From positions 1-64,000 of the forward strand of contig FJOG01000069.1 of NCBI GenBank assembly GCA_900073065.1: a stretch of DNA of 64,000 nt. The letters run 5' to 3'. Of the stretch, positions 23,498-36,227 are shown in pieces. A model generated the notes under the pieces. That model did not search any database. It was not told the DNA's origin and saw only the letters and a program-made list of their open reading frames with translations. The DNA is from Phialocephala subalpina. Lineage: Eukaryota > Ascomycota > Leotiomycetes > Helotiales > Mollisiaceae. Numbering within the stretch: position 1 is the stretch's first letter; every line of letters starts with the position of its first letter. The position numbers were made by a program, and so were the translations under genes.

Positions 23498-24343
23498 TGC
23501 GCCGTTGCGATCTGCTGCCTTTCCCAGGCTCGCCGGAGTACGCGCAGCGCTTCCAATCTCACAGCCTTACATGCACTTGCTACAGGCTAGGCTGAGCTGT
23601 GATACTGCATCAGGCAAAGGGCCATAATCTTTGCCAACTTTCACCCTCGCTGAGATAGAGTAGACCGCCAGTGGATCTTGAATGTCCAGCCAAGGCTAGG
23701 TGAATGAAAAAGCTGAGTACGCGAAGGGGCGTAGCCTAGCAAATTCAGATGCGATCAAGGCAGGAAGATGTCGTATATGTTGAAGTCCGAGTTGATTGAC
23801 CATCAAGAGGCTGCTGAGCCTTATATGAAGGTTGAACATAAAGTCGGGTAGAGACGGCGGATGACGAGGCTGGATTCATGCAATGCAACATGTAAGCGGG
23901 ATATTGATTCGTGCCGAGGGTGGCCGCATCTATGTTTTCCAGGTCTCGAGACTCGAATAGACAGGTACATTCAAAAGGAGCGCCTTCGGATAGCACCTTT
24001 AATCGCATGTCAAATTTAGCAAGTTGAAGCCGCTAAGCGAGCAAGAAGGGGGAAAGAACTTGGCTTGGAAGCAGCAAAATAACGCTAACTCTATAGCAAT
24101 TTATCACAAAACATAACTCCAGGCTCGATTCTATACAGAATATGTCGCAGGAGAACAAAATCGCTCGTGCTTGGTGATGCGAATGCAAAGTTGCAAATGA
24201 TGTCATGACAAAGTCCAGCACATGCTATGGTAGTCGAAATGACAGCAAGGAATTATATGTAGTCTTGACCGAGACGAAAAACCGAATCTGGAGACAGAAA
24301 TACGAACTCAAAAGTATTGAGATTCGGAAAGCAATATTGTGTA
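23498..24343. other. intergenic
   Basis: Contains the upstream region of the HET gene and the 3' side of the multicopper oxidase gene. Only short frames without signatures are present. Confidence 0.4.
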
Positions 24344-26150
24344 TCACACCTCATCCTTCCCATAAACATCACCCCCATACGTCAAATACCCCTCCACCTC
24401 CGGACTCGGCACCTTCCCCAGCACCTCTGACGAGTTCCCCATCACCCAAACAGCCTGCATCCCCATAATCATATGCTGCAAAATATGGCAATGAATCATC
24501 CACACCCCTGGCTGCGTAACTTTCAACCTCCATGCTCTCCAACCCATCTGCGTGCCGTTTCCAGTCGTCAAAGCATATCGGTACAACATCGTCGTATCGC
24601 GCTTGACGGGCTGAGCTCCGGCGAGTTTGAGTTCGTTAAGAGTGGAGTTGTAGGTCCCGTTCCCAGAGCCGAGATCCCAATAATGAGCTCCGTGAGCATG
24701 GAAGGGGTGTGCGTCAAGACCACCTGCATCGGCGCCTGTATTCTGGATCACGATCTCGAGCACTTCTCCGATTTGAGCGGGGAAGGCACGAGTCACAGGA
24801 TCGAGACCATTGTTCGCAAGAGCTCGGTCCATGGAGGGAAATCCGATACCATCTGATTTGTAGAGAGACACGAGGTATGGCTCTTGAGGGAAGGTTTCAG
24901 TCCAGTTGTAGTTGTTCTCTACCCAGATCGTTGGACCGGTTATACGTTGATGGACGGTCATGGTTATTCGGCGAGTGACGTCTTGGGCGGAGGGGTAGTC
25001 GTCTTCGTACATGGGGTGGGGGCGGAGAGCGTAGTCGAGGAAGCCGAGAGTGGTGTTTGGGAGGGTCATGACGGGTTTAGCTGGTGGGTAGAAGATGGAT
25101 GGTGGTTGAGGGGTGCCGTAGTTGAGGACTGCGAAGCCACGGGTAACGGTGGGACGTTCGCGAGATTCGAGTTGCATGAAGTAGTGAGTATTCTCGGAGG
25201 CGGGCTTGGTGGTTAGGAGGACGCTGTAGCGTTGGCCGGTAGCGATCTGGAGGAATGATGTATTGTATGGTTGGGTATAAGCACTGTAGTTTTGGTCAGC
25301 CAAGAAGCATGAGTACGAGACATGACATACCCATCAGCTTCAATCACCGTCAATGAGTTGTGGCCTTCGATTGCAAGTGAAGCGAATGTAAGTGCGGTCG
25401 CACCAATGAATCGAAACCGGTACGTCTTTCCAGGCTCAATATCCAACGAAGACAAAGTAGAATTGCAAGCTGTTCCGTTTGAACTACCACCTCCTTGGCC
25501 GTTGACCAAGATTGCCTGAGCTTCACCAGACCACTTGAGGGGATTGTGGCTAAGTCCAGCTTCAATGGTCGAGTCATTTCCGGTGAAGGTATCCTGGATG
25601 AAGATAATCCTCTCCTCGTCATATTTGTACGGAGGGCCGTTGCAGTCATCGACAATCAATGGGCCTGCTGCAGAGACCGCTTGGAAGCCGACATGAGAGT
25701 GGTAGAAGTAGGTACCAGCCATTCCAACTTCTGGCTTGATCTCGTAGTCGAAGAAGTGCAAAGGTGGAATAGGCCATTGTGATGCTTGAGGGGTTCCATC
25801 GGCGAAAGGAGATACTGCCATGGAAAGGCCATGCCAGTGCTATAATCATCAACCTATGTAACAAAAGAAGTAGCTGGAAGACGAACCATAGTGAGGTTTG
25901 CCTCTGGCATATCATTGTAGACTCGAATCCAATAAGTCACACCCTCCACGAGACGAAGTTCGGGTCCTGGCGAGGTTCCATTGACAAGCACTGTCGACTT
26001 CGACGGAAGACATGATGTTGTCTGGTTCTGTGCCGTGACCCGTAGTATTGCATCGGGCACAAACGTCTCGTCGTGACACACTGTACCAGCTTTAACCATC
26101 CGCCCAGACACTAGTAAAAGCAAAAACGATAAAAAATGAACAAGATGCAT
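24344..26150 (-). CDS. secreted multicopper oxidase (laccase-like)
   Basis: Three exons: 25887-26150, 25331-25839 and 24344-25283. The product has 570 residues. Intron 1 (47 bp) has a GTTCGT donor and intron 2 (47 bp) a GTATGT donor. A signal peptide opens the protein (MHLVHFLSFLLLLVSGRMVKA). The four copper blocks are all present: HWHG directly after intron 1, then FYHSH, HPFHAHG in the C-terminal third, and WMIHCHILQHM holding the type 1/type 3 ligands. There are three cupredoxin domains and many N-glycosylation sites. Such enzymes oxidise phenols or metals with reduction of oxygen to water, outside the cell. The substrate class (laccase, ascorbate-oxidase-like or pigment oxidase) cannot be fixed from sequence alone. 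The splice VIEADG/AYTQPY restores family sequence. Confidence 0.92.
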
Positions 26151-27214
26151 CTTCGCGGTCCTTTAAAGACAGGAGTTTGAGAAGATTTGAGAGCCTTTTG
26201 ACTCCAGGTACCAATGGGTACTTAAATGGAGATGCGCAGGAGCTGCAGATTACTTTGCCGTTCAACCCGGGGTTCCTGTTCCACGGTAACATCACAACGG
26301 CAGGCAACGGTCCATTGAACCTATCACAGGCATGGCAAATGCAGATCTTGGAAGCGTAAAGTCAAATCTGACCACCGATTCCAGATTACTCGCTCGAGAA
26401 CGAATCAGCACTCAGGGAACTTTCCCAATACCAAGCTTGGCCTCACGTCAACAATGAGCCTGTTCGCTGTCATAAGGCTTGAGCTCGCTGGAGGTTGCGG
26501 CTGAGCCCCAATTCCATATACCGAATGTCAGCCCTAACAGGTAGCTTATTTGTGACATCCATTCCCAAGACAGCTAGATATGCCGCCGGTCATCCTGCGG
26601 CATCATCGCAAATCCTACAGTTGCGCAATAATCGCCTGGCGGCCGCCATCGACGATTGATTGTTCCTTGATTCCGGGCCTCAGTTCGACTCGTACGTATT
26701 TCGGAATTAAGCTCAAGATTACCTGCTTTAAGGATTTCGTTTCGCATTGGGTTCGTAAACGGGTACTTCCAAAATGAAGGTAAAGGGGAAGCCAATAGAA
26801 ATTCGCGCAAATCGACAGCCGACACGGAAGCCTGGAAAATGGTGTTGAAATAAGACGGCGCTCTCGGTGTTGGAACTCTATTGTGCTGGGTTGCTGGATT
26901 CTGCTTGGTCGAACTGTGAATGAACTTCCTAGCTTCCCCTTTAAGCTTCCGGTATATGACGGCTGGGTAAATTCAAAACTCTCGGACTTTCGTAGCCTGA
27001 ACTCAACATATGCAAACGTATCACATGTATCTACCCACTGTCAACGTAGACACTCTCAAAATGCAATGCATATTAGTATCGGGTATCTTTGGCATGCACC
27101 ATCAATCCTACGCCAGTCTCGCCCCCTATGTCCATGCTGCCTGTCCCAACCACAAGTGTAAACAACGCCAAACCTAGCCCCAAGAATGAATACGTCAAGC
27201 CCTTTTGTGTGCCT
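26151..27214. other. intergenic, about 1.1 kb
   Basis: Upstream region of the multicopper oxidase and 3' region of the next minus-strand gene. No supported gene or repeat. Confidence 0.4.
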
Positions 27215-28624
27215 TTATGCCTTTTCGCTCTCTTTTGTCTCTTCGGTTTCGGCATCGGCATCGACCTTCTCGCCCTCGCCTCCCTCTCCCCATGCGGAGT
27301 TTGTGCGGCTCAGCTTTCCGGTTTGAGCGGCTGACAAGTCTCGTGGGCTGGCGAGTGGACTTCCAGGAACTGCTGGACCGCCTATGCTACCACTAATGCT
27401 GTCGTTCCGTCCGTGACCCGGTAAGCCACTCTTGATGCTGCTGCCGTCTGCTGCCATCGACTGCTTTCCTGCGTAGTAGCTGTTTCGCTCGCTGGGAAGA
27501 GCTGGAGCAACACCTGTCGCAGAATATATACTGGCTCTTTCGTTGAGGCCTCCAACATTCGGACGAGGTTGGTGTGGCGGACCACTTGGATCGATATTGG
27601 CACTCAAGACACTCAAAGGAAGACTTTCTCGACTACCACCGAACAAAGAAGAGGGAGCTAATGCGCGGACAGAGGCATCAGTATCCATAGATCTCCTTCT
27701 CCTTCTTTTCGACGACGATGCCAAAGTGAGGATCGAAGCGTTGTCGGTAAGAAGGTTATTGGCTGTCGCGGTACTATAGGTTGCCGGATGTCCACCACTT
27801 CCTTGGGGAGCAAGATGTGCCGGTAGAGCGTTGGGAGGAGGTGAGGTAGGAAATTGGTGGACAAAGTGTATGCTCTGGGCATTATTCGTGTGGGTATTGT
27901 GGGTTCCAATCGCTGCTTGCGGAGCAGCTGATTGTATCGTCGTGAGTGTTGTACTTAGGGATCGAACCGAGTGAGCTGGTGATGAAAATGTACTATCAGC
28001 GCCTCTTCCAGAACTAACCCCACATCCTGCTGTAGTATTCGTTCCTTGTCCAGATGATGGTGCGTGCGAAGGTGCAGCATCTGAGTGTGCTGCTTCGTGA
28101 TCCGTAGACGTTGTAGCTGCCATCGACTTGTTTCCAATGGTTGGAGGAGGCAGACCATCCACGGACGATCGGAAGGAACGTCTGCTTCGGTCTAGAGAGG
28201 TTGTGCTCATGGATGTGCCTGTTGGAACCGTCGAGAATGATCGATGGCCGTTCGGCGCAGTGAAGTTGTTGCCATTGAGATGGCCAGACTCGGGATAGGG
28301 ATTATTGTTCTTCGACGGCGACGGCTTCTTCCCATTCGTCTTCGTCTGGTATGTATTCCGCTTGGTGCCTACAGTATTTCCAGTCTCTGCGGACGATCCG
28401 CCTTTGAAGTTGGTAAGCTTCTTCACCCATGATGAGAAGGGACGGCGGCGGCCTGGTCGATCGGTGCGGTCTGGCATCTCAGTCAGTTGTTTGGGAGGAG
28501 GTTGGACGTGTTGCAGGTCAGATTTGACACCTTTATCAGCTATGATGAAGGGTGCGAAAGAGCAGCGCGGCATTTTGGTTGGACTCGTACCATGTATTTG
28601 TGGTGCTGTCTCAGTAGTAGCCAT
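27215..28624 (-). CDS. conserved low-complexity ascomycete protein
   Basis: A single-exon gene of 469 codons from ATG 28622-28624. The protein is mostly disordered: rich in Ser, Thr, Pro, Asn and Gly, with basic patches (RPGRRRPFSSWVKKLTNFKG near residues 57-76). About residues 290-345 hold a conserved-looking block, NASILTLASSSKRRRRRSMD followed by SVRALAPSSLFGGSRESLPL. I remember this block from proteins of many filamentous ascomycetes that databases often label as a polycystin-like cation channel regulator, a label I do not trust because no membrane segment is visible. The C-terminus is acidic (DADAETEETKESEK). It is divergently oriented to MLH3 with a 511-bp gap. A signalling or nuclear scaffold role is possible but unproven. 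Confidence 0.7.
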   Translation of the reverse strand: MATTETAPQIHGTSPTKMPRCSFAPFIIADKGVKSDLQHVQPPPKQLTEMPDRTDRPGRRRPFSSWVKKLTNFKGGSSAETGNTVGTKRNTYQTKTNGKKPSPSKNNNPYPESGHLNGNNFTAPNGHRSFSTVPTGTSMSTTSLDRSRRSFRSSVDGLPPPTIGNKSMAATTSTDHEAAHSDAAPSHAPSSGQGTNTTAGCGVSSGRGADSTFSSPAHSVRSLSTTLTTIQSAAPQAAIGTHNTHTNNAQSIHFVHQFPTSPPPNALPAHLAPQGSGGHPATYSTATANNLLTDNASILTLASSSKRRRRRSMDTDASVRALAPSSLFGGSRESLPLSVLSANIDPSGPPHQPRPNVGGLNERASIYSATGVAPALPSERNSYYAGKQSMAADGSSIKSGLPGHGRNDSISGSIGGPAVPGSPLASPRDLSAAQTGKLSRTNSAWGEGGEGEKVDADAETEETKESEKA

Positions 28625-29135
28625 TGTGAAGGAGTCGAGGTCGTGGACAAGGTGATGTTGCGGATGTCCCGGAACAAAAGGGAGATCGGATGGAAGGGTA
28701 ATTCGAGGTCTCGATGAGCTGAAGTCGCAAGAAAACGAATGAGCTTGGACTGTCTGAGGTAAATCACAGTGTGATGGTGGAAGGTACGATTTGTTCTGTT
28801 TGCGGTCGACGCGGCGAGGCTGTCTCAGCCCAAGCCCGCCCTAAGGTTTTGCTGGCGCAGTCACGTGGCAGGCATCGGATCCAACGACCATCCAGATTTC
28901 TTCCTCGAACTTCATGCCAACGACTGTTCTGCAGTGTTACCACGTATACATCTTTATATCTCGTTATCGGGACTCAAAAGGGATGTGTAGTTGACACTGA
29001 GCAGCCGATATGATTGACTCGTGGCGCCACTTCTCAGCCTGGGAAGGTGCTGTTCAGCCTGTTGTTGCTATCCTTCTCGCCACGTTCCGAGCCACGACGT
29101 CCAAAGCACCTTGATCCTACGCACATGCAGCCAAG
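28625..29135. promoter_or_regulatory. divergent intergenic region upstream of MLH3
   Basis: This 511-bp region separates two diverging start codons and must carry both promoters. No consensus element stands out. Confidence 0.4.
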
Positions 29136-32119
29136 ATGTCGATACGGCCTTTACCACCAGAGGTTATTGCTCAGATCAAGTCCTCAATCACGATTACCAG
29201 CTTGAACGGAGTGATCTGCGAACTGGTCACGAATTCTCTGGATGCTGGTTCGACGAAAATCGATGTCAGAGTTGATTACAGTCGAGGAGGATGTGTTGTG
29301 GAGGACGATGGTCTAGGGATCGAGCCCTCCGAATTTGGCGAAAATGGAGGCCTTGGAAAGACGCACCGTGAGTACCCCTTTTCTGGTTGATTTTGCGAGA
29401 CTTACACGTGATAGATTCATCCAAGTTGAACAGCCAAACTCCAATCCATGGCGGTCGTGGAACCTTTCTTGCTGCGCTCTCAGCTATGGCTTTGATGTCT
29501 ATCACATCACATCACCATTTGCATCGCTCGCACAACACGATAAACATGCATAAATCAGAAGTGGTGTCACGTCAAATACCTGCTCCACCTCAGCAGTATC
29601 TATCACATTCAAATCATGGCACGCGCGTCACAATTCGGGATCTATTTGGAAATATGCCCGTTCGCGTGAAGCAGAGAGCTATTGCAGCTGAGAAGCAGAA
29701 AGGAACGAACAAAGACTGGGAGGAGTTGAGACGAGATATTGTCCTGCTTCTTGTTTCGTGGCCAAGGCATGTTGCAATCACTGTTCGAGAAACAGAAATC
29801 AACCAAAAACTAGCCATTCGGCTTCCTGTACATTCTGACGAAGCTGGCTCAAACGCAGAAGTCGAGGTATCACGAGTGTGCAGCATTATCGCACAGGCTG
29901 TCTTCATCTCGCCTAACGAGAAAGCGTTTTGGGTTCCTGTTGGCATATCAACGCCAAAGTTGGATATCCGTGGCACCATATCTCTTCAGCCAAGCGCAGT
30001 CAAGCACATTCAATTCATCTCGTTTGGCGTCCATCCAGTGAAGAATGGTGAAGGACAAAGCACACTTCATGATGAGATCAACCGACTCTTTGTCAACTCC
30101 TCATTCGGCAACGAAGAGGATATATCGGATCTTGATGATGCAGAGCGGGCCAGGAGAGCGAAGGACCAACGCTTCAAAGGAGATGGATACACCAACAAGG
30201 AATTGAAGGGGGGCAAGAAAGGTGTTGATCGGTGGCCAATGTTTTACATCAACATCCAGCAGCTCGATTTGCAGACTGTCTCAAGGCAGATTGATCCAGA
30301 CGGCATTTTGGATGATACAAGTAACAAGTTGAGCACCATAACAGAGCTTCTGCAAATCATGATAACGCAGTTTCTAACACTACATCACTTTCGACCAAAG
30401 GCTGGCCGTGGGCATCGTTCCAAGAGAAGAAAAGAGGATTCAACGTCCAGTCTTTATAAGGAGTTCCCAAGTCAGGCAACTTCGAGTCCAAAACGACTTC
30501 AAATAAGGAAGAAACCGATCCTGAAGAACGCCAAACCCAGTTTCGACCCTCTCGGGACCAATGTCGAGCTTCCGTCATTTCGTCGTGCATCGCTAAAGCC
30601 AGAGTCTCCATTCGAAGGTTGGTCCAAAATCAAGAGTGGCGCTACTGCTCCTGCTTTGGAGCCAAAGAGTAGAGTGGCAGCTGGATTGGAGGGAGCCTCG
30701 ATCTCTAGGCCATCTTCAGCACCACCTCTGCGTGGGACGAGTTCACAGCACTTCACCGTTGAAGTGCCCCCACAGAGACCTCAGACTCCATTGATCGCCA
30801 AGAACGGGACACTCCTACGCAAGCCGTTCGATGATGTGACTGTAACAAGACCTCGTCCAAAAGTCCCTTCCGCCCTTGTGCAACCGCCTGAGACGACACG
30901 AACAGTTGCCAATGATGAGGATGACTTGGTCCAATGGGTAAATCCTGTCACCAAAGTCATATCCATGGTGAATCGACGAACAGGTCTAACAGTGCCTGCA
31001 AAGAACGAGATGCGAGGCGGGAGGTTATCCACAAAGCTTCTTTCCTCAAGCGAACCAACAGCCCCGGCCAAGACAACATCGAAAACCGAGAAGCCGACAT
31101 GGATCAGCGATATGTTGCAGAAATGGGACAATCCTGTGTTCTCGGTTGTTGAATCAACCGTACCACAAGTATCGCTAGAAGGTCCAGATGAGCACACGCA
31201 AAGTATTCTCCATGGACGCCACCACCACTGCTCTCAAATTGACATCGATCGGGCTTTCAAAGAGTCTTCCGCTGGCGTAAGTGGCCGAGTTTCGAAGGCT
31301 GCTCTGAGAAACGCCGAAGTCATCTCCCAGGTGGATCGCAAGTTCATCCTCGTCAAGGTGAAAACAAAGCCTAGGTATTCGATATCTGATCATTGCGATG
31401 ACGGCAGTATTCTAGTTCTCGTTGACCAACATGCAGCCGATGAACGGATTCGCATCGAATCGCTGATGGAAGAGCTTTGCACTCTACCAAAAAACGGCTC
31501 TGCTCTGACAGATTCTCCTGTACTCACCATACTGCTCAACAAGCCTCTCATCTTCGAGATCTCTCTCAAAGAGGTACAGGTTTTGAAGGCGCAACTGTCT
31601 TACTTTGCCGCTTGGGGTATTCTCTATAAGGTGGCTTCGAGTATGAAAAGTTCCGATCTCGTCAACGAGACATATCACCTCTCCGTCCGGTCTCTTCCTC
31701 CAGGCATCATTGAAAGGTGTAGACAGGACCCTCGCCTGTTGATAGAGTTGATTCGAACAGAAGCTTGGAAGGCTCAAGAGTTTGGCAACACAATCGCTCC
31801 ATCGGACAGACAACAAACTTGGCTGCAGCGTACCCAATGTTGTCCGCAAGGGATCCTGGATATGCTGAACTCAAGAGCCTGTAGAAGTGCGATCATGTTC
31901 AATGATGAGTTGAGCAAGGTACAGTGCGAGAAGTTGGTCAGGAAGCTAGCAGATTGCATGTTTCCTTTTCAATGTGCGCATGGCCGACCGAGTCTCGTTC
32001 CTCTAGTGGATGTGGGGACGCTGAAAAGCTCCGATGCTGATGAGGAGTTGGTAGTGAGGGAACAGGGGAGTTCAGACTTCTGGAAGAGCTTCAAGAAGTG
32101 GAAAGGGGAGCAACAATAA
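29136..32119 (+). CDS. MLH3: DNA mismatch repair protein Mlh3 (MutL homologue)
   Basis: Two exons: 29136-29367 and 29415-32119, with a 47-bp intron. The product has 978 residues. The GHKL ATPase starts MSIRPLPPEVIAQIKSS with VICELVTNSLDAGS (ATP-binding Asn), VEDDGLGI, and the GLGKTH/HSSK loop spliced across the intron. HGGRGTFLAALSAM and FGNMPVRVKQR complete the N-terminal domain. A disordered linker spans about 400-680. The C-terminal endonuclease has DQHAADERIRIE at residues 748-759, the DQHAx2Ex4E metal site, followed by ACRSAIMFND and FQCAHGRPSLVPL, typical of MLH3/PMS proteins. It works in the nucleus with Mlh1 in meiotic crossover resolution and mismatch repair. The C-terminal blocks (ACRSAIMFND) favour Mlh3 over Pms1. 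Confidence 0.93.
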
Positions 32120-32189
32120 CCGTCATGATCAGTTCGGTACCTGGTAGATGAATGGATAATATTCTACACTTCGCAAATGCTGTTATGTG

Positions 32190-33680
32190 TTACGGGTCAT
32201 ACACAGCCATCTCAGAACACTCCACATGGTCCCAAAACTTTTGATCCTTCTGAGCATCGTTCCCTGTATTCATCCTCTCCTCATACTCCTCGCTCCTAAC
32301 CGCATAATGATGCAACGCCAATCGATATCTGGTTGGCACACGAAACGCTTCCGTACTCACCACATCTCCATTTCCTCCCACAGTAACGTACGAACCGCGC
32401 ATAGGTACGGAATTTTGGAGCCTCTCAGCATTACCCCCGTCTGGGTCGTTCGGGTCATAGACACCAGTCTGCCTCTTCTTCTCTCCTTCCTCTTTTCCTT
32501 TTTTCACGTCCTTTTCTCCTTTTGTCGTCTCTATCTCATCCATGATGAACTTATGTGCATTCAACGGCCCACTAGCTCTCAACGGCCTCACAATACTCTT
32601 AATATACCTATTACCACTCCCCACCTCACTAATATCCAAATTATCAAGAATACACTCCGTAAACGCCTTCCTAGCGCCCTCCTTAGGTCGTTTCAAAAAT
32701 CCAGCAGAAGTATGCATTCTCCAACTTACAGCCAAAGCGCCGACGTTATCCTTAACTTCGAATTCCTCGAGGATTTGTCGAAAGGTTTCGTTGTGGCTTG
32801 TTACTTCGAGGTATTCGTCGGTGTCGATGAAGGCGATCCAGGGGTGGTGGCTGTATTTTGTTAGGCAGGTGGTGTAGGAGGTCATGAGTTGGGATGCGTT
32901 TGGGGTCGCCTGGTCTTGGTAGGTGAATGTTAGGGCTGAGCGGGGGATGCCGAGTTCGGAATCTGTCATTGTGGAGATTGGGGGGATGGAACCGTCGTCC
33001 ATGATGTAGACCAGGGTGACGAGTTAGCGAATTGTGTTGGAAGGGTTGATTTACTGCGAGTGGGCAAACACAATTTGGGGGAAGAGGAACATGGTCAGTT
33101 CTGGAGTCGAGAGGGGGGGCAGAAGGATGAAGTAAGGAGTTGAAACTCGAATGTGCTTACATCGTCTGATACCGAGATGATGGTAATGATGGATAAGAAA
33201 CTCAGGCAAGTCACGGCGTTGATCTTTAATCGCCAGACATATCGCAACGTATTCATCCTCCATGCCTTCTTGCTGCGTACCATTCTGAGCGACTCCAGAT
33301 GTAGCTAGAGGACTGGGAGGTTTTGATGTCGGTGCCGCAGCTTTGCTGTCCATTTGCAGTTCAAATTCTCCCGGCGCACTTATTTGAGCGATTCCATCCT
33401 GGAGACTGGGAGGTGATGTCGATATCCCAGCTTCACCACCCTTCAAAGATTCATGTCCTCGATTTCCTCCTTCCTGTACCGCGACCACTGCACCCGCATC
33501 TCCCACTTCATGCGCCACCTCGGGGATAGAATCCACCTCCCAAGGAACATGGTCTTTGATCTCTGCCCAAGTTGGAATGATGTCATTCAATGGTGGAGCA
33601 AGAATGATGAATCGATGAAGGAGAAGTAGGCAAAATGCTAGAATGATTAGGAGTCGCCACCGGTTCCGCGAAGATGGCAT
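32190..33680 (-). CDS. GT92-like glycosyltransferase with odd splice acceptor
   Basis: Two exons: 33161-33680 and 32190-33010. The product would have 446 residues. A type II anchor lies at residues 8-27 (RLLIILAFCLLLLHRFIILA), followed by a Gly/Ala-rich stem. The catalytic part starts DEYVAICLAIKDQRRDLPEF and continues HHYHHLGIRR/FYIMDDGS, WIAFIDTDEYLEV (DxD-type metal site) and HKFIMDE, the pattern of glycosyltransferase family 92. The only join that keeps the family sequence uses the donor GTAAGC (33155-33160) and ends the 150-bp intron with GG instead of AG. No AG lies between the last in-frame stop and the exon. So the gene is either spliced unusually or has lost its acceptor. A start at the downstream ATG (33000-33002) would lack the anchor and catalytic start. 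Confidence 0.75.
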
Positions 33681-34113
33681 CGCGAAAGGAGAGGAACCAG
33701 GAAAATGAGAAGAACATACAGATGCTGGATGAGATAAGGGATACATCAACTTGGACGCGGCCATTAGTGGCGCAATTGAGGAATGTAGAAGGCGGCTCTG
33801 TCTCGATTGGGTCTTTAGAGACAAGAGAGCGTACGATACTGAAATATTTTTGGACCAAATTGAGACTTCTCCATTCTTGAGAAATTGCCAACGGAAGATC
33901 GACGAGATTGACGAAAGCAAGTAGGCTACTAAGCCAGCGCCTTTGCCTCGCACGCAGAGAAGATGAACAAAAGACTCTAGCTGCTGTCCATCCTTGAATG
34001 AGAGAAACCAACAACGCATCAATTCCCAAAACAATTTAATCCCTTCCCTACTCATTTCTCGCCTCACCCAATTTTTCAAGCAACCTCGTCCAGAAGTACT
34101 AGCAGCAACACAA

Positions 34114-35164
34114 TCATTCACCCTTCTCCATATCCGCAAGCTCCTTTTCGGGATTCGGCCAGAAATGCGAAAGGTCGCCAACAGGCAAATTGACTGTTAT
34201 CCGCATCTCAGCAGCCATCATCACGACTGTGATGTAGTACCCCAGTAAGGCCAACACAAAAAACATTCCACCGCCCGCCTTCTGCAGCTTCAACGCCGTG
34301 CCATAATCCCCCGTACTGACTTTCCAATACGCGCCCGAGAAGAGAAAGCTCGAGATGAACGCGCAGAAGAAAATCAGCGCGAAAACAGTGTTGGTTTTCA
34401 GCGTGAAGATGAAGGTTGTGAAGAGCCAGAAGCCCCAGACCAGGAGGTACAAAGCGATTCCGGCGTTATATCCTACGCTCGCAGCGCCTTCGGCGGCATT
34501 TCCCGTCGCGGAATAGGAGGCTGCTGCTCCGAAAGAAGGAGTTTCGAGGATAGCGAAGCTGAGCCAGAAAACGGCGAACATGCCCATTACCATCATGGAG
34601 AAGAAGTTTCCCATTATCCATTCGAAGATTAGGGCGAGGAGAAGGAGGACGGGTCCGGTGAAGTAGAATATACCACTGGAGGGACAATTAGCGCGGGATC
34701 AGAGACGAGGAGAATGATGGGGAAGAGAGGAGAGAAAGTTGGGAAGAAAAGGGTTTGACGAACGCTACCCCGGTGAGAGTTGTGCTACCACCCCAACCCA
34801 TCATGATCATGGCATATGTCAGGGCAGCAATGACGAATCTTGGATGACAGAAAGTCAGTTCGAACGCTGAATAAAATTCCGGTTCTGTTATCTCACCCCA
34901 TGAGACCCAGCGGTGTCGGATTTGCAAAGCGCTTTCGAAAGTCGCCAACAGGTGCAGTCTTTGGCGTAAGGTAGAGCTAGGTATTGTGTTAGCTTCGATG
35001 CTGAGTATATCAGAGCTCGGAAAGTAGCGTTTTACCTTCTCGAAGAGTTCCGGAGAGATTGTCATTTGCCCAGAGGACTTCAACTGGTGCAAGTGGGACC
35101 CCATATCCTCAGAAATTTCCTCGTTCAAAGTCTTCCTGTGGCTGATGCCATTGGTTTCCGCCAT
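34114..35164 (-). CDS. GPR1/FUN34/YaaH family acetate transporter
   Basis: Four exons: 35036-35164, 34897-34976, 34764-34838 and 34114-34675. The product has 281 residues. The signature ANPTPLGL is at residues 61-68, and six hydrophobic segments follow, including AALTYAMIMMGWGG, GPVLLLLALIFEWIMGN, MVMGMFAVFWLSFAIL and VFALIFFCAFISSFLF. The hydrophilic N-terminus holds SPELFEK/LYLTPKTAP across intron 1. Intron 3 uses a GTTCGT donor; only that donor keeps the frame (LTGVA/GIFYFTGP). Members (Ady2/Ato, AcpA) carry acetate or ammonium-linked ions through the plasma membrane and are usually induced by acetate and carbon starvation. Confidence 0.92.
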
Positions 35165-36227
35165 CTTGACAGTCGATTTGAAGCTATAGAAGCAAAATTG
35201 CTACAAAACAATGGTAATGTTCAATCTATACCAACGAGAAATTGGACCAACAGGCAGAATAGATTGCACTCGCGAACCCATCATCCTATATATTCCCACA
35301 TCCTCGCACCCTCGCATCCTCGCATCCTCCACCAACATCGACGTAGGCATTCGCGGTGCAACAAGAACGCCAAATGCGGGGCCCCTTGCCATTCTGCACC
35401 TTCCCCGCAAACAAACCCTGCAGACAGAACAAACTCAGACCACCAGATCAAGAACAAGAACGCGCCTTACCCGAAAGATACGAGTGCGAAGTCCAATTAA
35501 GATTGTGTAGCTTCGGGGAGGAGAACGGGAAATGCAAATCTCTGGAGACGAGGCTTCTTTGTCATAGCGGACTCAGCACTGTTGAGTCTGCCAGGTTGGG
35601 GTCATGACTTCATGGATTGACGAATCAGAAAGTGTGTTAAAATGTTCGAACAGATAAACCTGCATCTTTGTACTACGGAACAAGTACTTTCAATTGGGCT
35701 GCGCCGTCTAAGTGCATGAGGAATGACTTCTTCCGGGGCGGTATTGAGACATAACGGGACTTTCCACGTGTTTGGCGCGGGAAGGATATGAAGTGAGTTC
35801 CGTGTGGAGAAGGTCGCTGCATACGCGTATTTATATGTTCTGCATGTCCATGTGGGACGGTAGTTGGGGGAGTTTGGAGACGAAAGGTGGCAGATGTCAG
35901 CCTGAAAGCATGTTGGTCGCTCAACGAAGACGAGTCGCCGAGAGTTCAACGCGGGCCGAACCCTGAGCGCTCAAAATACCAGTCCGAAGCCATCGATTTC
36001 CGAGTATACGAGCGCTGCTTTGCACTTACTTACTTATAATTTACCCCATCTTAATACGCTTTAGAGCTGCCACAAAATAGAGCATCTCGACTCGTCTTCC
36101 ACGCATGCTATCCTGTCTCGCCGCAGTCAATCCTCTACGGACGTTGGTTATCATACTGCCGGCACTTGGAGACTCAACAACTTGCGGGCAGCCCGACTTC
36201 AAGGAGATTTCATGTCTTCCTCACGCT
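35165..36227. other. intergenic, about 1.1 kb
   Basis: Promoter side of the acetate transporter and 3' region of the NACHT chimera. A short tandem run of CCTCGCA(T/C) units lies near 35307-35330. No gene is seen. Confidence 0.4.

Noticed and set aside
27215..28624. Polycystin-like cation channel
   Set aside because: No transmembrane segment is visible; the protein is disordered and low in complexity.
33051..34181. Long minus frame as an N-terminally extended GT92 protein
   Set aside because: The part above 33680 lacks family sequence; the ATG at 33678-33680 gives a clean type II membrane anchor.
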